Shown here in pieces: positions 1 through 11,481 of a stretch of 64,000 nucleotides of DNA. Within the stretch, counting starts at the first letter, position 1; each line of letters begins with the position of its first letter. The position numbers and the translations under genes are program-made. The stretch is from Dioscorea cayenensis subsp. rotundata (Eukaryota; Streptophyta; Magnoliopsida; Dioscoreales; Dioscoreaceae). The stretch spans positions 124,001-188,000 of the forward strand of contig NW_024086924.1 in NCBI RefSeq assembly GCF_009730915.1. The letters run 5' to 3'. The notes under the pieces were generated by a model that worked only from the letters and a program-made list of their open reading frames with translations, searched no databases and had not been told where the DNA came from.

Positions 1-2
1 CC

Positions 3-407
3 AAAGGTGAGAGAGACACAGTAGAGGGGTCACAGCCTGCTCTCGAGCCACAGCTAGAGCAGATACAGACTGAGGCACCCTCTACAGTGCAAGAGCCACC
101 TTCAGTGCGCATGTTTTCTCCATCTCGAGCCTATGATCATTTTAAGAAGCTCGAGAGTGCTATAGGGGTGCTACGTGTAGAGATAGTGAGGTTCATATGA
201 CATAAGCTGTGAACCATATAGGGGTGATGGCGCGTCTCGACATCTTATGGCATATTCTCGTGCGAAGACGTGACCTCTCCCTTTGTGATGTGACCCAGAA
301 CTCCACCAACTCCTCCGACATCACCAACACCACCATCATCACCAGCAGCACTGGTATCATCTCCAACAACACTAGTAGAGATAGCAGAGCCCTATGCCGG
401 TGCTTGA
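3..407 (+). pseudogene. ORF2 C-terminal fragment of element B1
   Basis: The frame starting at base 3 reads a polar, Glu/Gln-rich stretch, then an RAYDHFKKLES segment that aligns with the coiled-coil part of element A ORF2 (AYDRIERLET at about 18301), and ends in a Thr/Pro/Ser-rich tail with a TGA at 405-407. Several stops and a frameshift occur near 198-235, where a piece matching MARFDFL of element A is in another frame. This is the degraded C-terminus of the Athila-type ORF2 protein. The gene start is outside the window. Confidence 0.7.
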
Positions 408-1207
408 GGCATCTTTATTTTCTTTGTTCTTAGTTTTCGTATTTTATTTCTGCATTATTTTTAACTTGTACTACTCAGAAAGGATTCTCCTTCTGAGTTT
501 ATCTTTTATTTTCAGTCTTTCGAGTTGTATTTCACTTTTCATATCTATAAACTCGAGTTATTTTTGTTTTTGTTGAGCTTCACTGAACCCCCCTGTGTAT
601 ATGTGCAGATGGTCTTGTGAGTCTGGAATTTGAGGATTAGTCATTGGCACGGTCAATGTGATATTCACATGGCCGTGTGTGCTTCATAACCCGTTGGAAC
701 TCAACTCTCAATGAATATAGCTCCATCAAGTGTACCATTAGAAGTTAAGGGAGTATTGTTTCAATTTCCCATCTCCGTATGTGTGTTTTGATTGCTTTAT
801 ATCTTATTGTGCTTGCATACATACATTGAGGGCAATGTACATCTTAAGTGTGGTGGTGGTGGGGGAGGGAGGGGGTGTTCACATTACACATGTTCTATGC
901 TTATGCTTCATTGTTTATCCTCATCTAGACAATGGCAGTTCACTTTAGTTGCAATGGTTGTATTCTTAAGTTTAGGAGAATTTTTAACATTGAATGTTCT
1001 CATGCTCTAGTTTTACTTGAATTTTTAGGAATTTTTGCCCGATTGACACTTTGTTGCACTACTCACTCATCAAACCTTGTAGAAACTCAAGTTCGACATT
1101 TAAGGGACTGTTTTAGTTTGTTTCTTGTTTTAATCTCTTTGAAAAAAAGTTGAATACATGAAAAAGAAAAAAAAATAGATATGTTTGTTTGTTTGTGCAT
1201 TGGAGAT

Positions 1208-1407
1208 GGAAAGAGCTATCACCTATGAAGTATGAAGCTACTCTCATAAGTTAGATACTAGTTATGCCTTAGTGAGAGAAAAAGCTATCTCATGGGATGA
1301 GTAAAAACTACTACCCTGGTAGAAAGAGCTACCACTGCGAAAGTGTGAAAGCCACCTCACCGGCCGCTTAGGAAAGGGCTACCTTAGAGGATTTGTGAAG
1401 CTACTAC
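1208..1407 (+). repeat. AAGCTACC-rich block in 3' UTR of B1
   Basis: Irregular short direct repeats built on AAAGAGCTACCACC and AAGCTACT cores, spaced about 20-30 bases, with a GGCCGC core near 1362. The same block occurs in element A (19326-19527) and element G (43622-43823) at the same place in the 3' UTR. No reading frame is kept. Confidence 0.75.
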
Positions 1408-1712
1408 CTTTTCTTTGTTTTTTATACATAAATAAATGTCTCTTACTGAAAACTTTGAGGAGTATACATTGGGTTGACTTGAGTGAGTTTACACATGCTT
1501 ACACGATATTTGGTTATTGTCCTTTTTGATTCAAGTTCTTAGCTAGAGCATTGATTTTTCTTATTCGGTGTTGAAAATTTTCCATACTTGTAGAATGCTT
1601 CCCTTGCATGCTTATGGTGAACCTAAGGCCAAGCACTTTCAATTTTCCTTCTATATTCTTGAATGTTTTATTTTTGCTTGAGGACAAGCAAAAGCTTAAG
1701 TGTGGGGTAGTT

Positions 1713-3540
1713 TGATAAGTGCTTGTGTATTAGTAATTTGAAGTATTCTTTTCTTACATTGAGCATTACTTTTCTCAGATTTTATCGCTTATCTGTATGT
1801 ATTTGTGTTCTTTTGTGCATGAAGAGTTGTAAAAGCATTTGTGGAAGAAATGAACCAAAAGTAGATCATGGATGCATTTATTGATGAAGTCTTGGAGTGA
1901 ATAAATGTGAAGACACAATTTGTGAGCAAAGACATGTGAGTGTGTGCCAACCTCCGTTGTGCTTGAGCGAAGATACAATTTGGAGGGGCACAAAAGCAGT
2001 CACACTCATGTGTTCTGACTTGTGCAAGATTAGCAAGATCTTTCGTCAATGTGGCTAAGTTGAAGACGCGATGTGATTTGCAGCATGGATGTGTGCCTAT
2101 TCATGAGGCCTCGATGAAAAGTTTGGATTCGGGAATATTTTGGCAAAGTACTATAGTAGTTCACTATAGTAAATCACTATAGTAGTTACTGTTCACATAT
2201 CACAGAAAATCAGTGTCATGGAAATTCACACGGCGTGTGGAAAGGATGCCCGATTCCAGCCTTATTTAAGCCGCGATTTCAGACGTTTTGGGGATCCTTT
2301 TTCTAATCCTTTTCTCATATTTTCCCCATCTTTGGAGGTGCTCACAGCTAGGGTTTGGAGAGGCTTTGGCTAGGTCTTTAGAGTGGTTCTACGACCTTCG
2401 AGATCATGTTCCTTCGGAAGATAGTTATTAGGGGAGCTTTCGTCGGCATAGATTTGGCTAGGTGTGCCCTAGGCTTGACGAGGGAACCCTTGGAGAAGAC
2501 GAGACAATTCCCCAAGATCATCGATACGACTACGAGGGGATTTTACTTATGGATTTCATGCTTTTACATTCAATTTCATTATTGATTGTATTTTGCTCCA
2601 TGGAGAGCTAACCCCCTAGTGGGTGCTTGGACTTGTAAACCTTAGGATGATTTTGTTTCATTGATCTTTCATTATGTTTCTTTAATTAATGTTTTTAATT
2701 GGGTTCTAACCTTGAATGCTTGTTGAATTGATTTTCCCTTAGAGTGACACTAGGGTTGAGAATCTATCTTGGTAATCCTTGTGGATGAGTGACACACCAT
2801 GAGGGTTAGACAAACCTAGGTTGGAGAGGGTCGAGAGGGTGAGTCGAGAGGTAGCAGAATGTCCCCTTTCCCTTCCGATGTGATTCATCCTATCTCCACG
2901 TTCCAAGAGTTCTTTGCGGTCATAATAGAGTGAAGTGCTAAGAGACAAACTCCACTGAGGCTTAGTTGCGCGAGCAACAGAGTGAAGTGTTGAAGTAATC
3001 CTTAGTGCTGGGGCTTAATTGTGACTAGGGGTCTTTCGCTTGGACGAAAGGGTTAGATCTATATTAGGGAATAGGGTTTATTACTTGGAATCTCCAAATC
3101 TTCATCCAATCCCACACAGTGTGAGGCGTCGAGAGTATTCCCTTTCCATCGGGGCATAGTGTGAGGGTTAGTCACGGTTGACCTTAGGTTTGGGATCGTG
3201 TGTCTTAGAGAATTTTCACGAATCATTAGACATTAGTTAGGAGACATAATGATTGGTCTTGCACTTGAAACAATAGTCCTAGGGTGAGCAATGTCCGGGT
3301 GTCCCATTTCCAATCAATTGCCTCTCCTTATATCCCTATTGCACTTTCCTTTCTTCTTACTTTATTTCTATTTGCATTGATATTTTTCACACCACTCTTA
3401 AATCATCTTCACTATAGCTAAATAACAATACTTGTGTTTCTGAGCACTATTCCCTGTGGATACGACTATCCACTCACCAGGGTACTTTATTACTTCGACA
3501 ACCCGTGCATTTGTGATAGGCACTCACAAGGGGTGTGCCA
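1713..3540 (+). mobile_element. 3' LTR of element B1
   Basis: Starts TGATAAGTGCTTGTG directly after the polypurine tract and ends GGTGTGCCA, 1828 bp. A TATA-like TTATTTAAG lies at about 2262-2270, just after a CACACGGCGTGTGG palindrome. Motifs shared with the other LTRs follow in order: CTCCATGGAGAGCTAA, 'gtgacactagggttgag', and the closing 'cccgtgca(c/t)ttg'. It interrupts a copia RNase H region at 3541. The 5' LTR and the second target-site copy are outside the window. Confidence 0.85.
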
Positions 3541-4510
3541 CTACCCCTAGATGATGCCTTATGGGGCTATTTAAGAACCTTGATATAACACTGGGAACAT
3601 GTGAGATATCTGGTCGAGTCTAACTTAAATACAACATACCACCACCGAAAATTCTATACACTTTATTGTCTGCATTCTCTGAAGAATCACTTACATGTAA
3701 TTTTGCATTTGAATTTATTAGGGTTGAGACTGAATAGCTCCCTTGTAGATTGAATCTATTCAGTAAATCCTCAACATATTTTTGCTGAGAAACAAATACA
3801 CCATACTCTATCTTCATGACTTGCAACCAAAGGAAATAATGTAGCACCCCAAGATCAGTTAACTCAAAGGTTTTCTTTATGCTCACCTTGAACTTTTTTA
3901 TAAGACTTTGTGATGAACCCATATATATCATATCATCATTGTACAAGCAAACAAATAGAATACTTTCTTCTTTATATAGAGTATATGCTCATTTTGACTC
4001 TTCTCAAAGCCATGCTCTAGAAAATAGTGATCAATCCACCTATACCATGCTCTCAGCGCTTGTTTCAGGCCATACAAGGACTTGGTAAGCTTATATACCT
4101 TATCTTCATTCAATGCCACAATGAATCCATCAGGTTGATCAATGAACACTTCTTCCTATAGTTCACCATTTAGAATGGCCGACTTCACATCAAATTGGTA
4201 GATGGTCCAATTCTGATGTGCTGTAGTTATGAAAAATACTTGGATAGTCTCTAATTGGGCAACGGGTGAGAAGGTATCATCAACATCTATGCCTTAGACC
4301 TACGAGTACCCCTTGGCGATGAGATGAGTGTTGTGCTTTTGGATGGCCCCACTAACCTTTAACTTAGTTTTATATATCCACTTAAGTCCAATTGTTCTTT
4401 TTCCCTCAGGCAATGTAACTAGCTTCCAAGTTCCATTTCTCTCTATAGCTACATATTCTTAATCCACAGCCTTCTGACAGACTTCCATATTTGTTGCCTT
4501 ATTATATGAG
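3541..4510 (-). pseudogene. Copia-1 reverse transcriptase / RNase H remnant
   Basis: Read right to left on the minus strand: KATNMEVCQKAVD, then NGTWKLVTLPEGK, a KWIYKTKLK block, FSPVAQLETI, DVKSAILNGEL, QPDGFIV, KSLYGLKQALRAW (4050-4090), MYNDDMIYMGS (around 3930, with the catalytic DD kept), DLGVLHYFLWLQV, and an RNase H lead-in with TRPDIS near 3620. These are the usual copia RT landmarks in the right order. Stops (for example 4158 and 4294) and frameshifts break the frame. It is truncated by the B1 LTR at 3540. Confidence 0.85.
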
Positions 4511-6232
4511 TGATAGGTAAAACCTTAGTCACCTATGGAATACAAGTGCATGTATCTATCCAGTTATAAAGTGTGATAAGAAGCAAGGGTATCGGTACAC
4601 GGGGAACTAAAGAATACTAGTACTGAATCTAATCAGACAATCAACCTAATCAAAATGGTAAAGTGTGAAAACAAACCAAGAATAAGTATCAAAATAATAA
4701 AAGGTAAGCACGTTTGATAAGCATGAAAAGGAATTAGCGCATAGATTTTCTCTAGGGTTTGTTAGGTCATAGACAATGGTTGTATAAATTCTTACAATCT
4801 AATTAAACTGAGAGAATTCTTAAATTTTGCTACTCCATTTCTCAAGGTGAATCGCAATTGATCCCATACGGTGTTAATATAGACAACCCTATGACCACAG
4901 TACACCCTATGAACTCTTATGTAGAATAAGCGAGAATTCAAAATATAGACAATTCTCTTCTCAAATTAAGTGCCCCTAATCCCATGCTAAGTAGAATCAT
5001 AATCTTTTCCTGAGACTACTCCCTAAGATTGCAATACGAATGGAATTCCTTCCTAATTTACTTGGAATTATTATGGGAGGAGAACTCTCAACTCCAAAGT
5101 ACCCTATATCTAGGCAAACTTTTAATCCCCTTCAATTGTGGTTTGCCTATACTAGGTGGGTCTCTTAACTCATCACACAAGCACATCAAACATGAATTCA
5201 TGGCTCTCGCCTCAATAGAATTTAAGATGAGAAAGACACGCAATTGAATTCAATAATGAAAGATTGCAATTAACAAATCAATGTAAATATATTCAATATC
5301 CACAACCAAAGTCAATCAAATTATAAACCCTAGAGTTCATCTATACCCAAACACCTAAAAATTAGTTCTTTATCAAAGGAGAACAGTCATCTAATCCACA
5401 AGAGATAATAGACATGATTAAAAGCATAAAAACCCCCTTTCCATTCTTTCCCATTAAGATGCCAATGAACTCCTCTCCTATCTTGCACAAACGCCATCAA
5501 GGGTGCTCCTCAATGGTTCCAATGGTGTGCAAGAAGGGATGTGAGTCTCTTCTTCTTGATGGATTACACTAGAAAATCTGACGAAGGTTCCCCTCTTTCT
5601 CCCTTTGCTTGGCCATCAAAAGATTCTTTGAAAACACTAATCAGAATCTTTTATACCTAACCACTTATGTGCTGCTTGTGAGTGTAAAAAGAGGTTGTAA
5701 GGAGCTAAAGATGATGGGCCTCATACTTTACGGGCATCTTACGGCCATAAGCTTTACCTGAAAGGTCTTTTGTCTTGATGTTATGGTCTAGCTTATAGCA
5801 GTAAGTGTTGGAACATAAACTTTTGTGGATGGTGCTTACAATCTCCTTTATAGCTGTGTGTTGATCCTTATAAGCTACTTTGGACATCCTTTACTATTTG
5901 TCTTATGGGCGTAAGTCTTATCTGTAATTTCCTCTGTTTGATTATTATGCTCCTCCTTATGGGAATAGGCATGAAAGCATGGTTCTAGGGATGATCCTTA
6001 TGGCCATAAGTCCAACTGTAAGGTGTTTTGTCTGGCCTGTTTTCAACTGTTGATGGTAAGAGAACTCTACCTTCTTTATTTTGGCTCCAAATTGCTTCTT
6101 TTGGCTTTTTCTCCCCTCATTAAATAGTTCCCATTAACTAAAAAAATAATTTACACCATGTTTAACATCATCTTCTCATGCCAAATAAGTGTATAAAATG
6201 ATATAAAATGATATACGATTATACATTTATCA
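4511..6232 (-). mobile_element. Solo LTR D1 in Copia-1
   Basis: On the minus strand it starts TGATAAATGTATAATCG and ends ACCTATCA, 1722 bp. Flanks are ATGAG (4506-4510) and ATAAG (6233-6237), a 5-bp target duplication with one mismatch, and the copia frame resumes on both sides, so this is a solo LTR. It resembles the LTR of element D (32816-34547). Both share a start rich in ATATATTTTATATC and TTACGG/CCATAAG palindromes (here at about 5725-6020). Confidence 0.8.
5725..6020. repeat. CTTACGG/CCATAAG palindromes in LTR D1
   Basis: Several short inverted repeats built on TTACGGCCATAAG-like cores (for example 5737-5752, 5901-5920 and 5995-6012), lying in the upstream half of the LTR on the minus strand. 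The LTR of element D has the same motif family at 33040-33410. Confidence 0.65.
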
Positions 6233-6777
6233 ATAAGATTAGATCTAAAACATTAAGAGCAAACTTACATGTATCATTGATATCTTACAAGGATCTCAAC
6301 TTCAGAGGTGTTGAGTTTGATGGTGATGCATTGTTGGTGGCTGAGTCCACTCTTGCTTCACCTCTTCCCACTAAGCTTGTAGAGGTTCCTTCATGTGCCA
6401 TTGGTGCAGCTCTGGCTGCTGGTTAGTTCAGTGCATCTGTTTCCTAGGGAACATCAATGTTAACTCCTGTGCTTTAACTCTTATGTGAGATTCACCTGAG
6501 ACTTTGAACATTACTCTTGGTTCTCTCTTTGCGTCAGTGCCCCAATTCTAAAGAGCACCTTCATGAAAGTAAACATCCGTGCTAACTACACCACCACTAG
6601 TTATAGGGTTATAAAGTTTATATGCTTTAGATTCAACACAGTAACCCACAAAGATACATTTCACTGTCAAACTATATCTCTGAACATCAAAAATCTACAG
6701 GAAAGCATGTTGTTATGAGTCCTTTGTATTATTACTACTTGTGATCAAGTATTCTTGTCCATGATGGAGCAAACATA
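6233..6777 (-). pseudogene. Copia-1 integrase C-terminus and pol linker
   Basis: The minus strand gives KCIFVGYCVESKAYKLYNP and STDVYFHEGALW (about 6660 down to 6510). This is the copia integrase C-terminal region, usually KCIFVGYS.. followed by SRDV.F.E...W. The 6233-6500 part continues as a Ser/Asn-rich linker towards the reverse transcriptase. Stops are present. The catalytic core is missing because the element is cut at 6778. Confidence 0.75.
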
Positions 6778-6995
6778 TGTTAGAGTGACATTGAAGAGTT
6801 AGGAGAGTGATTGAAGAAAGGAAACACTACAACAAAATAGGATTTTTGTGATGTTTGTCATATGTCGTAAAATAGAAAACAACCATTGGGATAGCTCTAT
6901 ACCGACTTTTGTAACAAATGTCAATTATATGTCACAATTTCTACATTCGGTATACTTTATTGTGATGTTTCCATGAAACTTCGATACCTACATAT

Positions 6996-8437
6996 TGATT
7001 GCTTCCCCGCAAGTGTATGGGATCGCCAAGTAATACCTCGTGTGAAGACACGAGGATCGTATTCCACGGGGCTAAGGATCTCCTATTACTCCTTCTCGAG
7101 CTATTATCTAGCCTAAGATCTCAAATGATGGATTTTTACTCTACTAAAAGCAAGTAAAACTAAAACAAGGTTATGAAAAAATTAGAGAGCACAAGCAATG
7201 AGCAAGAAAGAAATTCAATATAATGCAAAGGCCTATGGATGTGGATCCCCTTGAGGGGTTATCATGCAACATGGATGATGATCTAAAGATGCAAGGGTAA
7301 AAATGGACCATGAGATTCCAAGATTAGAACAACCCCAATTTCTGGGCGATTGAACCCTAATCCCATACAAACATAGATAGGAATTTCTTCCAAATCTACA
7401 TTCCTACGATTGCATTAAGTACAAGGAAATCTCACTTAGGAATAAACCTACTCTTCTTCGGATTAAACCTACATGGAGGGCTACCAAACACCCAATTTCT
7501 CGGCGTGATGATACATGTATCCCCTTCTAATCCATTCATGATCTAATACATGCGAGCAAGTCACATCTACATGCATCACTCATAAAAGAGCTACGGACTT
7601 CTCCTTAGTGTAGCACTTAGCATGAAAACAATGGATTAGATCTCAAATTTGCCCAAACATGGAATTAACAAGTTATCATCCAACATACATGATAAAACCC
7701 CCCAAGGTTCACCAACACCCGGTGGCCTTGGGGGTCTAGTGTGTCATCATCTCACAACAAGCAATACAAACAAGCAAAACATGAAACAAAAGCATAAATG
7801 ACACTCCCTAGATGAAATGGTGAAGGAGGAGGTGAAGAATGTGCCGAATGACGCTTTCCCCGCCAAAGGAGTGCCAAATGACGCTTCCTCTAGCCGTGGG
7901 TCTCCTTTCTTCAAATCGTGGTAGATCTCCACTTGAATGATGTTGCCTTCTTGCCTTGAGAGTCTTGGACCTTGGGCTTGGATGATCTTCTAGCTTCCTT
8001 GCCCTTCTTCTCCTCCCCAAGGTCGCCCAAAAACTCCCAAGTGTTCTCCCAAAGTCGGCTAAGAAAAGGGCCAGCCAAAAGTCCCCTTTTTCTGCCCTAA
8101 AAGTTGGTATTTATAACCCCCGAGGCATACGGGTCGCGATCCATACGGGGTGCATATGACCCCCATACTGGGTAGTATGGAAATCTGGGCAGACACTCCA
8201 AAACAATCCCCTACTACAGTGCATATGGCCCCCATACTGGGTAGTATGGGGGTAGTATGAAATTCCTGTTTTCTTCTCTTTTTGCCCAAATGATATCTTC
8301 TTGTTCTCCATGGCTTCCTTGTGCCCTACAAAGCAAATAATAGATAATTAAGCGCAAAACGGGCATCAAACCTCACAAAATACATGCAAAGTGAATACGA
8401 TATATGCATGAAAACATCTACATTTAGACACTTATCA
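6996..8437 (-). mobile_element. 3' LTR of element C
   Basis: 1442 bp, bounded by the CATAT duplication on the left and by the polypurine tract (CCCCACACTTAAGC on the plus strand) on the right. A TATAAATA box (minus) lies at about 8108-8116, immediately downstream (in element sense) of CATACGG/CCGTATG palindromes at 8125-8255. The palindrome stretch differs from that of the 5' LTR by two indels of tens of bases, while the rest aligns closely. Confidence 0.9.
8125..8255. repeat. CATACGGG/CCCCATACT palindromes in the U3 of C 3' LTR
   Basis: Repeated CATACGGGG, GCATATG and CCCCATACTGGGTAGTATGG units, several forming inverted repeats. A unit ending in CCCCATACTGGGTAGTATGG appears twice here and once in the 5' LTR copy (26360-26455). 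The array lies just upstream of the TATA box. The same CATACGG core recurs in the gag-ORF2 spacer of this element. Confidence 0.75.
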
Positions 8438-9925
8438 AATATCCCCACACTTAAGCATTGCTTGTCCCCAAGCAAACAACTCATGAAAAACAAAGAGGCT
8501 GTGAAGTGGCTAATTGCACTACCTCTGGGATCAAGTAAATATAAGACTCCAAAAGCAATGGACAATGATACATAGATGTTGAGTCATAGTCAATAAGCAT
8601 AATAAAAATATCCTGTCTCACCCCTTATATGTCTGTGCCGTGTTAGTGAATCTTATATCTCATATGCCCTGATCTGGTCTAGCCTAAGGACTTCAATCAG
8701 TACAGCTCTAGATGCTAATCACTCCACTTACAAAGAATACTAAGTCTTAAACTACTAAGTGCTACTTCAATGGCCAAGTAAGATCCTTCTAAATCTATAG
8801 CTCGAAACTAAATCCACTTTCATCTCAAAACCTTTGGTAGGTACTCACATAGATCACTAGAGTTTTTATTTTCATTTCATCATTCATTTCTTTTCATTTT
8901 TTTTTTCTCGAGTCCGACTAACGTAGATTGCACCAACATCATTTTGAAATCTTTCTGGAGGGTGTACATGCTGGTTAGGCACAAGAGCCACCCAACTACT
9001 CGATTACAGTCTACATAGACGCATTCATGCTTCAGAAGCAGAGGAATACTGACATAGACTCATTTTTTTTTCTCTCATTTTTTTCTTTTCTTTTTCATTC
9101 ATTTCATTTTTTTCAATTTTTTTTTTCACATTCACCCTAGATTACATCTTCAGAGTACTCTACATGACACAAAACTAGGATTAGCTCAACAAGACTTAGA
9201 AGTTCTTAAGAGTCCATTGAAGGAAAGATTTTAGTGTTCTAAGGCCAAGTACTCAAAGTAGTGTGTTACGCATACAAGAGAGTTAGAGAGTAGTCACATT
9301 GGCTATTCCCAGGGCATTGACAAAAAATTCAGTGCACATGACAATACTAGGGGTAAAACAGGATTCAATAAAGCATAGAAACAAGTAACTCACATCAATC
9401 ATTAGTCCAAGCTAAAAGAATCTTACAAGAATAAACAAAGCCATCATAGGTAACACTAGCATGTAGTAAATGATCCTAATACATGAAATACACCCATCCC
9501 CACACTTAGTGTTGTACATTGCCCTCAATGTACACTAATCATGAAAAATATGAAAGATGAAGCAATGCAAATAATAAAGGAGGGTGAAAACGAACTCCCC
9601 AGTTCAACTTGTGCTCGTCGTGAAGTAGGATGTGAGAAAATGTGTGGTGAGCAATACATGTCCTGTCCGACCTCCATTAAAACCAGGAAAGCCCACCAAA
9701 TTCCCTTAATGCCCTGCGAGGCAAAAAGGGGACATCATCATTCCACAAAGAATTTAAAAATACAAGCACAAAGGGAAAACTAGAGAGTAGTCAACAAAAA
9801 CACAAAGATGAAAATAAACTAAAGTTCGACAATACAAGTCGGTAGGGTAGAACCATGCCAACTTAACAAAATACAAAACAAAGTAAGCAAAAGTAAACAA
9901 TATTTGTCCAAGCCCCAACAAGCTG
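8438..9925 (-). other. 3' UTR and polypurine tract of element C
   Basis: Non-coding stretch between ORF2 and the 3' LTR. On the minus strand it has a TACATTG/CAATGTA stem-loop (9515-9532) followed by AAGTGTGGGG (9497-9508), then T/A-rich runs near 8880-9130. The terminal GGGGACAAGC..CTTAAGTGTGGGG polypurine tract (8440-8470) touches the LTR. The segment around 8940-9060 (Gly/His-free, 'catgctggttaggcacaagag' type) is shared with element E near 62410-62500. No protein is encoded. Confidence 0.75.
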
Positions 9926-11120
9926 CTACTCATCACAATCTGGTGCTGGTGGTGGTGGCATGGCGGTAGAAGAAGTGGCTACAGTGTGCGAGGATGAACC
10001 ACAGTAGGAAGTGATGAAACGGTGAAGATCTGCCTCGAGCCGGCGCTGTCCCTCAATGATCTGGTAAAGCTGGCTGCGAATCTTACGCTACTCCTGACGC
10101 ACAGCCCGAACCTCACCCTCAAGCCCCCTCAGTCTCATGTCAAAGTCAGGTAAAGATGTAGCGCCAGGGGTAGGAGCAGGCGCACCCTCAGGGTCTAACT
10201 CTGTGTGCTCAGTCTGTCACTAACTAGACTCACCAGTGGCCTGGTGGCTTGTGGGTCTGCCACGTGCGACCATCAAGCCTATCGCCCATATGTGGGTTGG
10301 TCCGAGCGGTACTGTACCTCCTACAACGGTCATGCCTTGCGTCTACTCAAGTAAACCCATGCCACTCATCAATCTAGTCACATAGGGCCCAATAAATATA
10401 TCTCCCAATCGTGTATACGAGCCCTGGTGAAGAAATGCATCGGCGACAAGGTGGCCAAGGTGAGTAGGGCATCGCTCGAAGATGCCATGCATCGTATAAA
10501 TATTGGCTTGAGTCACAACCCCCTTGCTATCGGTCCGACCCTAAATGGATCGAGCAATCAAAGCATGAATGAATCTGTGTGCCGGGTCAATCATGCGCGA
10601 GGCCTTTCGTGTTTGATCATCACCCGCCAAAGTCGCCCAATAGTTGCTTCGTCCCACTCCACTTGGGAGATCAAGCTTAAGACGCTTACCGGGCATGGAG
10701 TTGATAAACTCATCATCATAAATCCGCAAGTATTTGGCAAAATCCAAGTGGTGCATAGTACGCTTCTGTCCAAAAGCTTGAAAACGGATGGTGATAATTT
10801 TCCTATTCCACACGGAATCTCCATCTTGTTGTGCCTCAAATGTACTCAAAACCTCCAAGGTTAATTGACGAAAGGTTGGCTCGTTTATGGCAAAAAGCTT
10901 GTCCCAACAATTTTTTTGATAGCCATTCCCTTACTTGACTTGCAATCCCAAGGTTCCCCACAAGTCCCCACTCAAGGTAGCACAATGTTCTAAATGGTTT
11001 TGTTTTCAGTCGATCATATTTCTCTCGATGATGGGATAACTTGAAGACGGGATCATTGGGTGTAGAGGAGGGCCCGGTGGTCCTTGGGCGCTTGGAGGCG
11101 AGCCGTTTTGTGTTAGGCAT
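9926..11120 (-). pseudogene. ORF2 of element C (Athila ORF1-like)
   Basis: Starts MPNTKRLASKRPRTTG at 11120, a basic N-terminus like that of A and E, two bases after an acceptor-like TTCATTGTAG. Downstream (10858-10541, another frame) are FQAFGQKRTMHHLDFAKYL and RKASRMIDPAHRFIHAL, matching FQAFGHPFSMSITEF and FSYRYVHAVI of element A. It ends PPPPAPDCDE and a stop at 9926. The family corresponds to the Athila ORF1 / putative plant transposon protein group, of unknown biochemical role. At least one frameshift near 10850 and several stops inactivate it. Confidence 0.7.
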
Positions 11121-11476
11121 CCCTACAATGAAGATAAACTTTGTTCAAGCTCATAGGGATACAAAGCAAAGCAAAAGAAAATGCTAGAGATAGAGGAAAC
11201 ACAAGAAAAATCAAAGTTTTAAGGTCATACGGCCATATAGGGGCCGTATGGTCACTATTCATACGGCAAGAGTCTCCCCTATATTCAAAGCATCGAAAAT
11301 ATTTTACATAAATTTGAAGGAAAATTCATCCATGACATTCACATCATTCAAACCAAGCAAAATGCTAAAGAAATCCCACACAAAATCTCCAAGAATGCCC
11401 AAGAAATGAGAAAGATAAAACTAGGGCATAGAAAAAGCATAACGATGAAATATTGAGAAAACAAGCTTTAAACTCG
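11121..11476 (-). other. Gag-ORF2 spacer of C, distal part with acceptor site
   Basis: Between element A and ORF2 of C. On the minus strand it carries CATACGG palindromes (11221-11268) and ends with a pyrimidine-rich tract and TAG at 11123-11124, immediately before the ORF2 ATG at 11120. The other half of the spacer is at 21592-22322. I read it as the 3' part of an intron; the splicing itself is inferred. Confidence 0.55.
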
Positions 11477-11481
11477 GGGAA
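11477..11481. repeat. Left target-site duplication of element A (GGGAA)
   Basis: GGGAA directly before the 5' LTR. The identical GGGAA follows the 3' LTR at 21587-21591. It proves that 11482-21586 is one insertion into the spacer of element C. Confidence 0.95.

Larger units (their letters stand above)
1..1712 (+). mobile_element. Internal 3' part of Athila-like element B1
   Basis: This is the tail of an element whose 5' part lies outside the window. It holds the end of ORF2, then a 3' UTR with the same ordered landmarks as elements A and G: a CTCAGAA/TTCTGAG stem-loop at 474-497, a GTGCAG|ATGGTC stretch near 604-615, a TACATTG/CAATGTA stem-loop at 822-839 followed by a G-rich run, the AAGCTACC block at 1208-1407, and the polypurine tract (CTTAAGTGTGGGG) just before the LTR at 1713. 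Matching order with element A makes the assignment secure. Nothing between about 410 and 1712 looks coding. Confidence 0.85.
3541..6777 (-). mobile_element. Copia-1, degraded Ty1/copia element
   Basis: Minus-strand copia pol remnant in two blocks separated by solo LTR D1. Right to left it reads the integrase C-terminus (6500-6680), a linker, then reverse transcriptase and RNase H (3541-4510). The left end is cut by LTR B1 and the right end by the insertion of Copia-2, whose LTR starts at 6778. No LTR of Copia-1 is visible. It is the oldest layer in the left half, since at least three other elements are inserted into it. Confidence 0.8.

Noticed and set aside
6991..6995. Same CATAT target duplication for element C and solo LTR A2
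   Set aside because: Two 5-bp AT-rich sites agreeing by chance is not surprising, and the flanks differ. It does not indicate target specificity on this evidence.
10427..10864. 145-codon plus-strand ORF
   Set aside because: It is antisense to ORF2 of element C, whose minus-strand frames match ORF2 of A and E.
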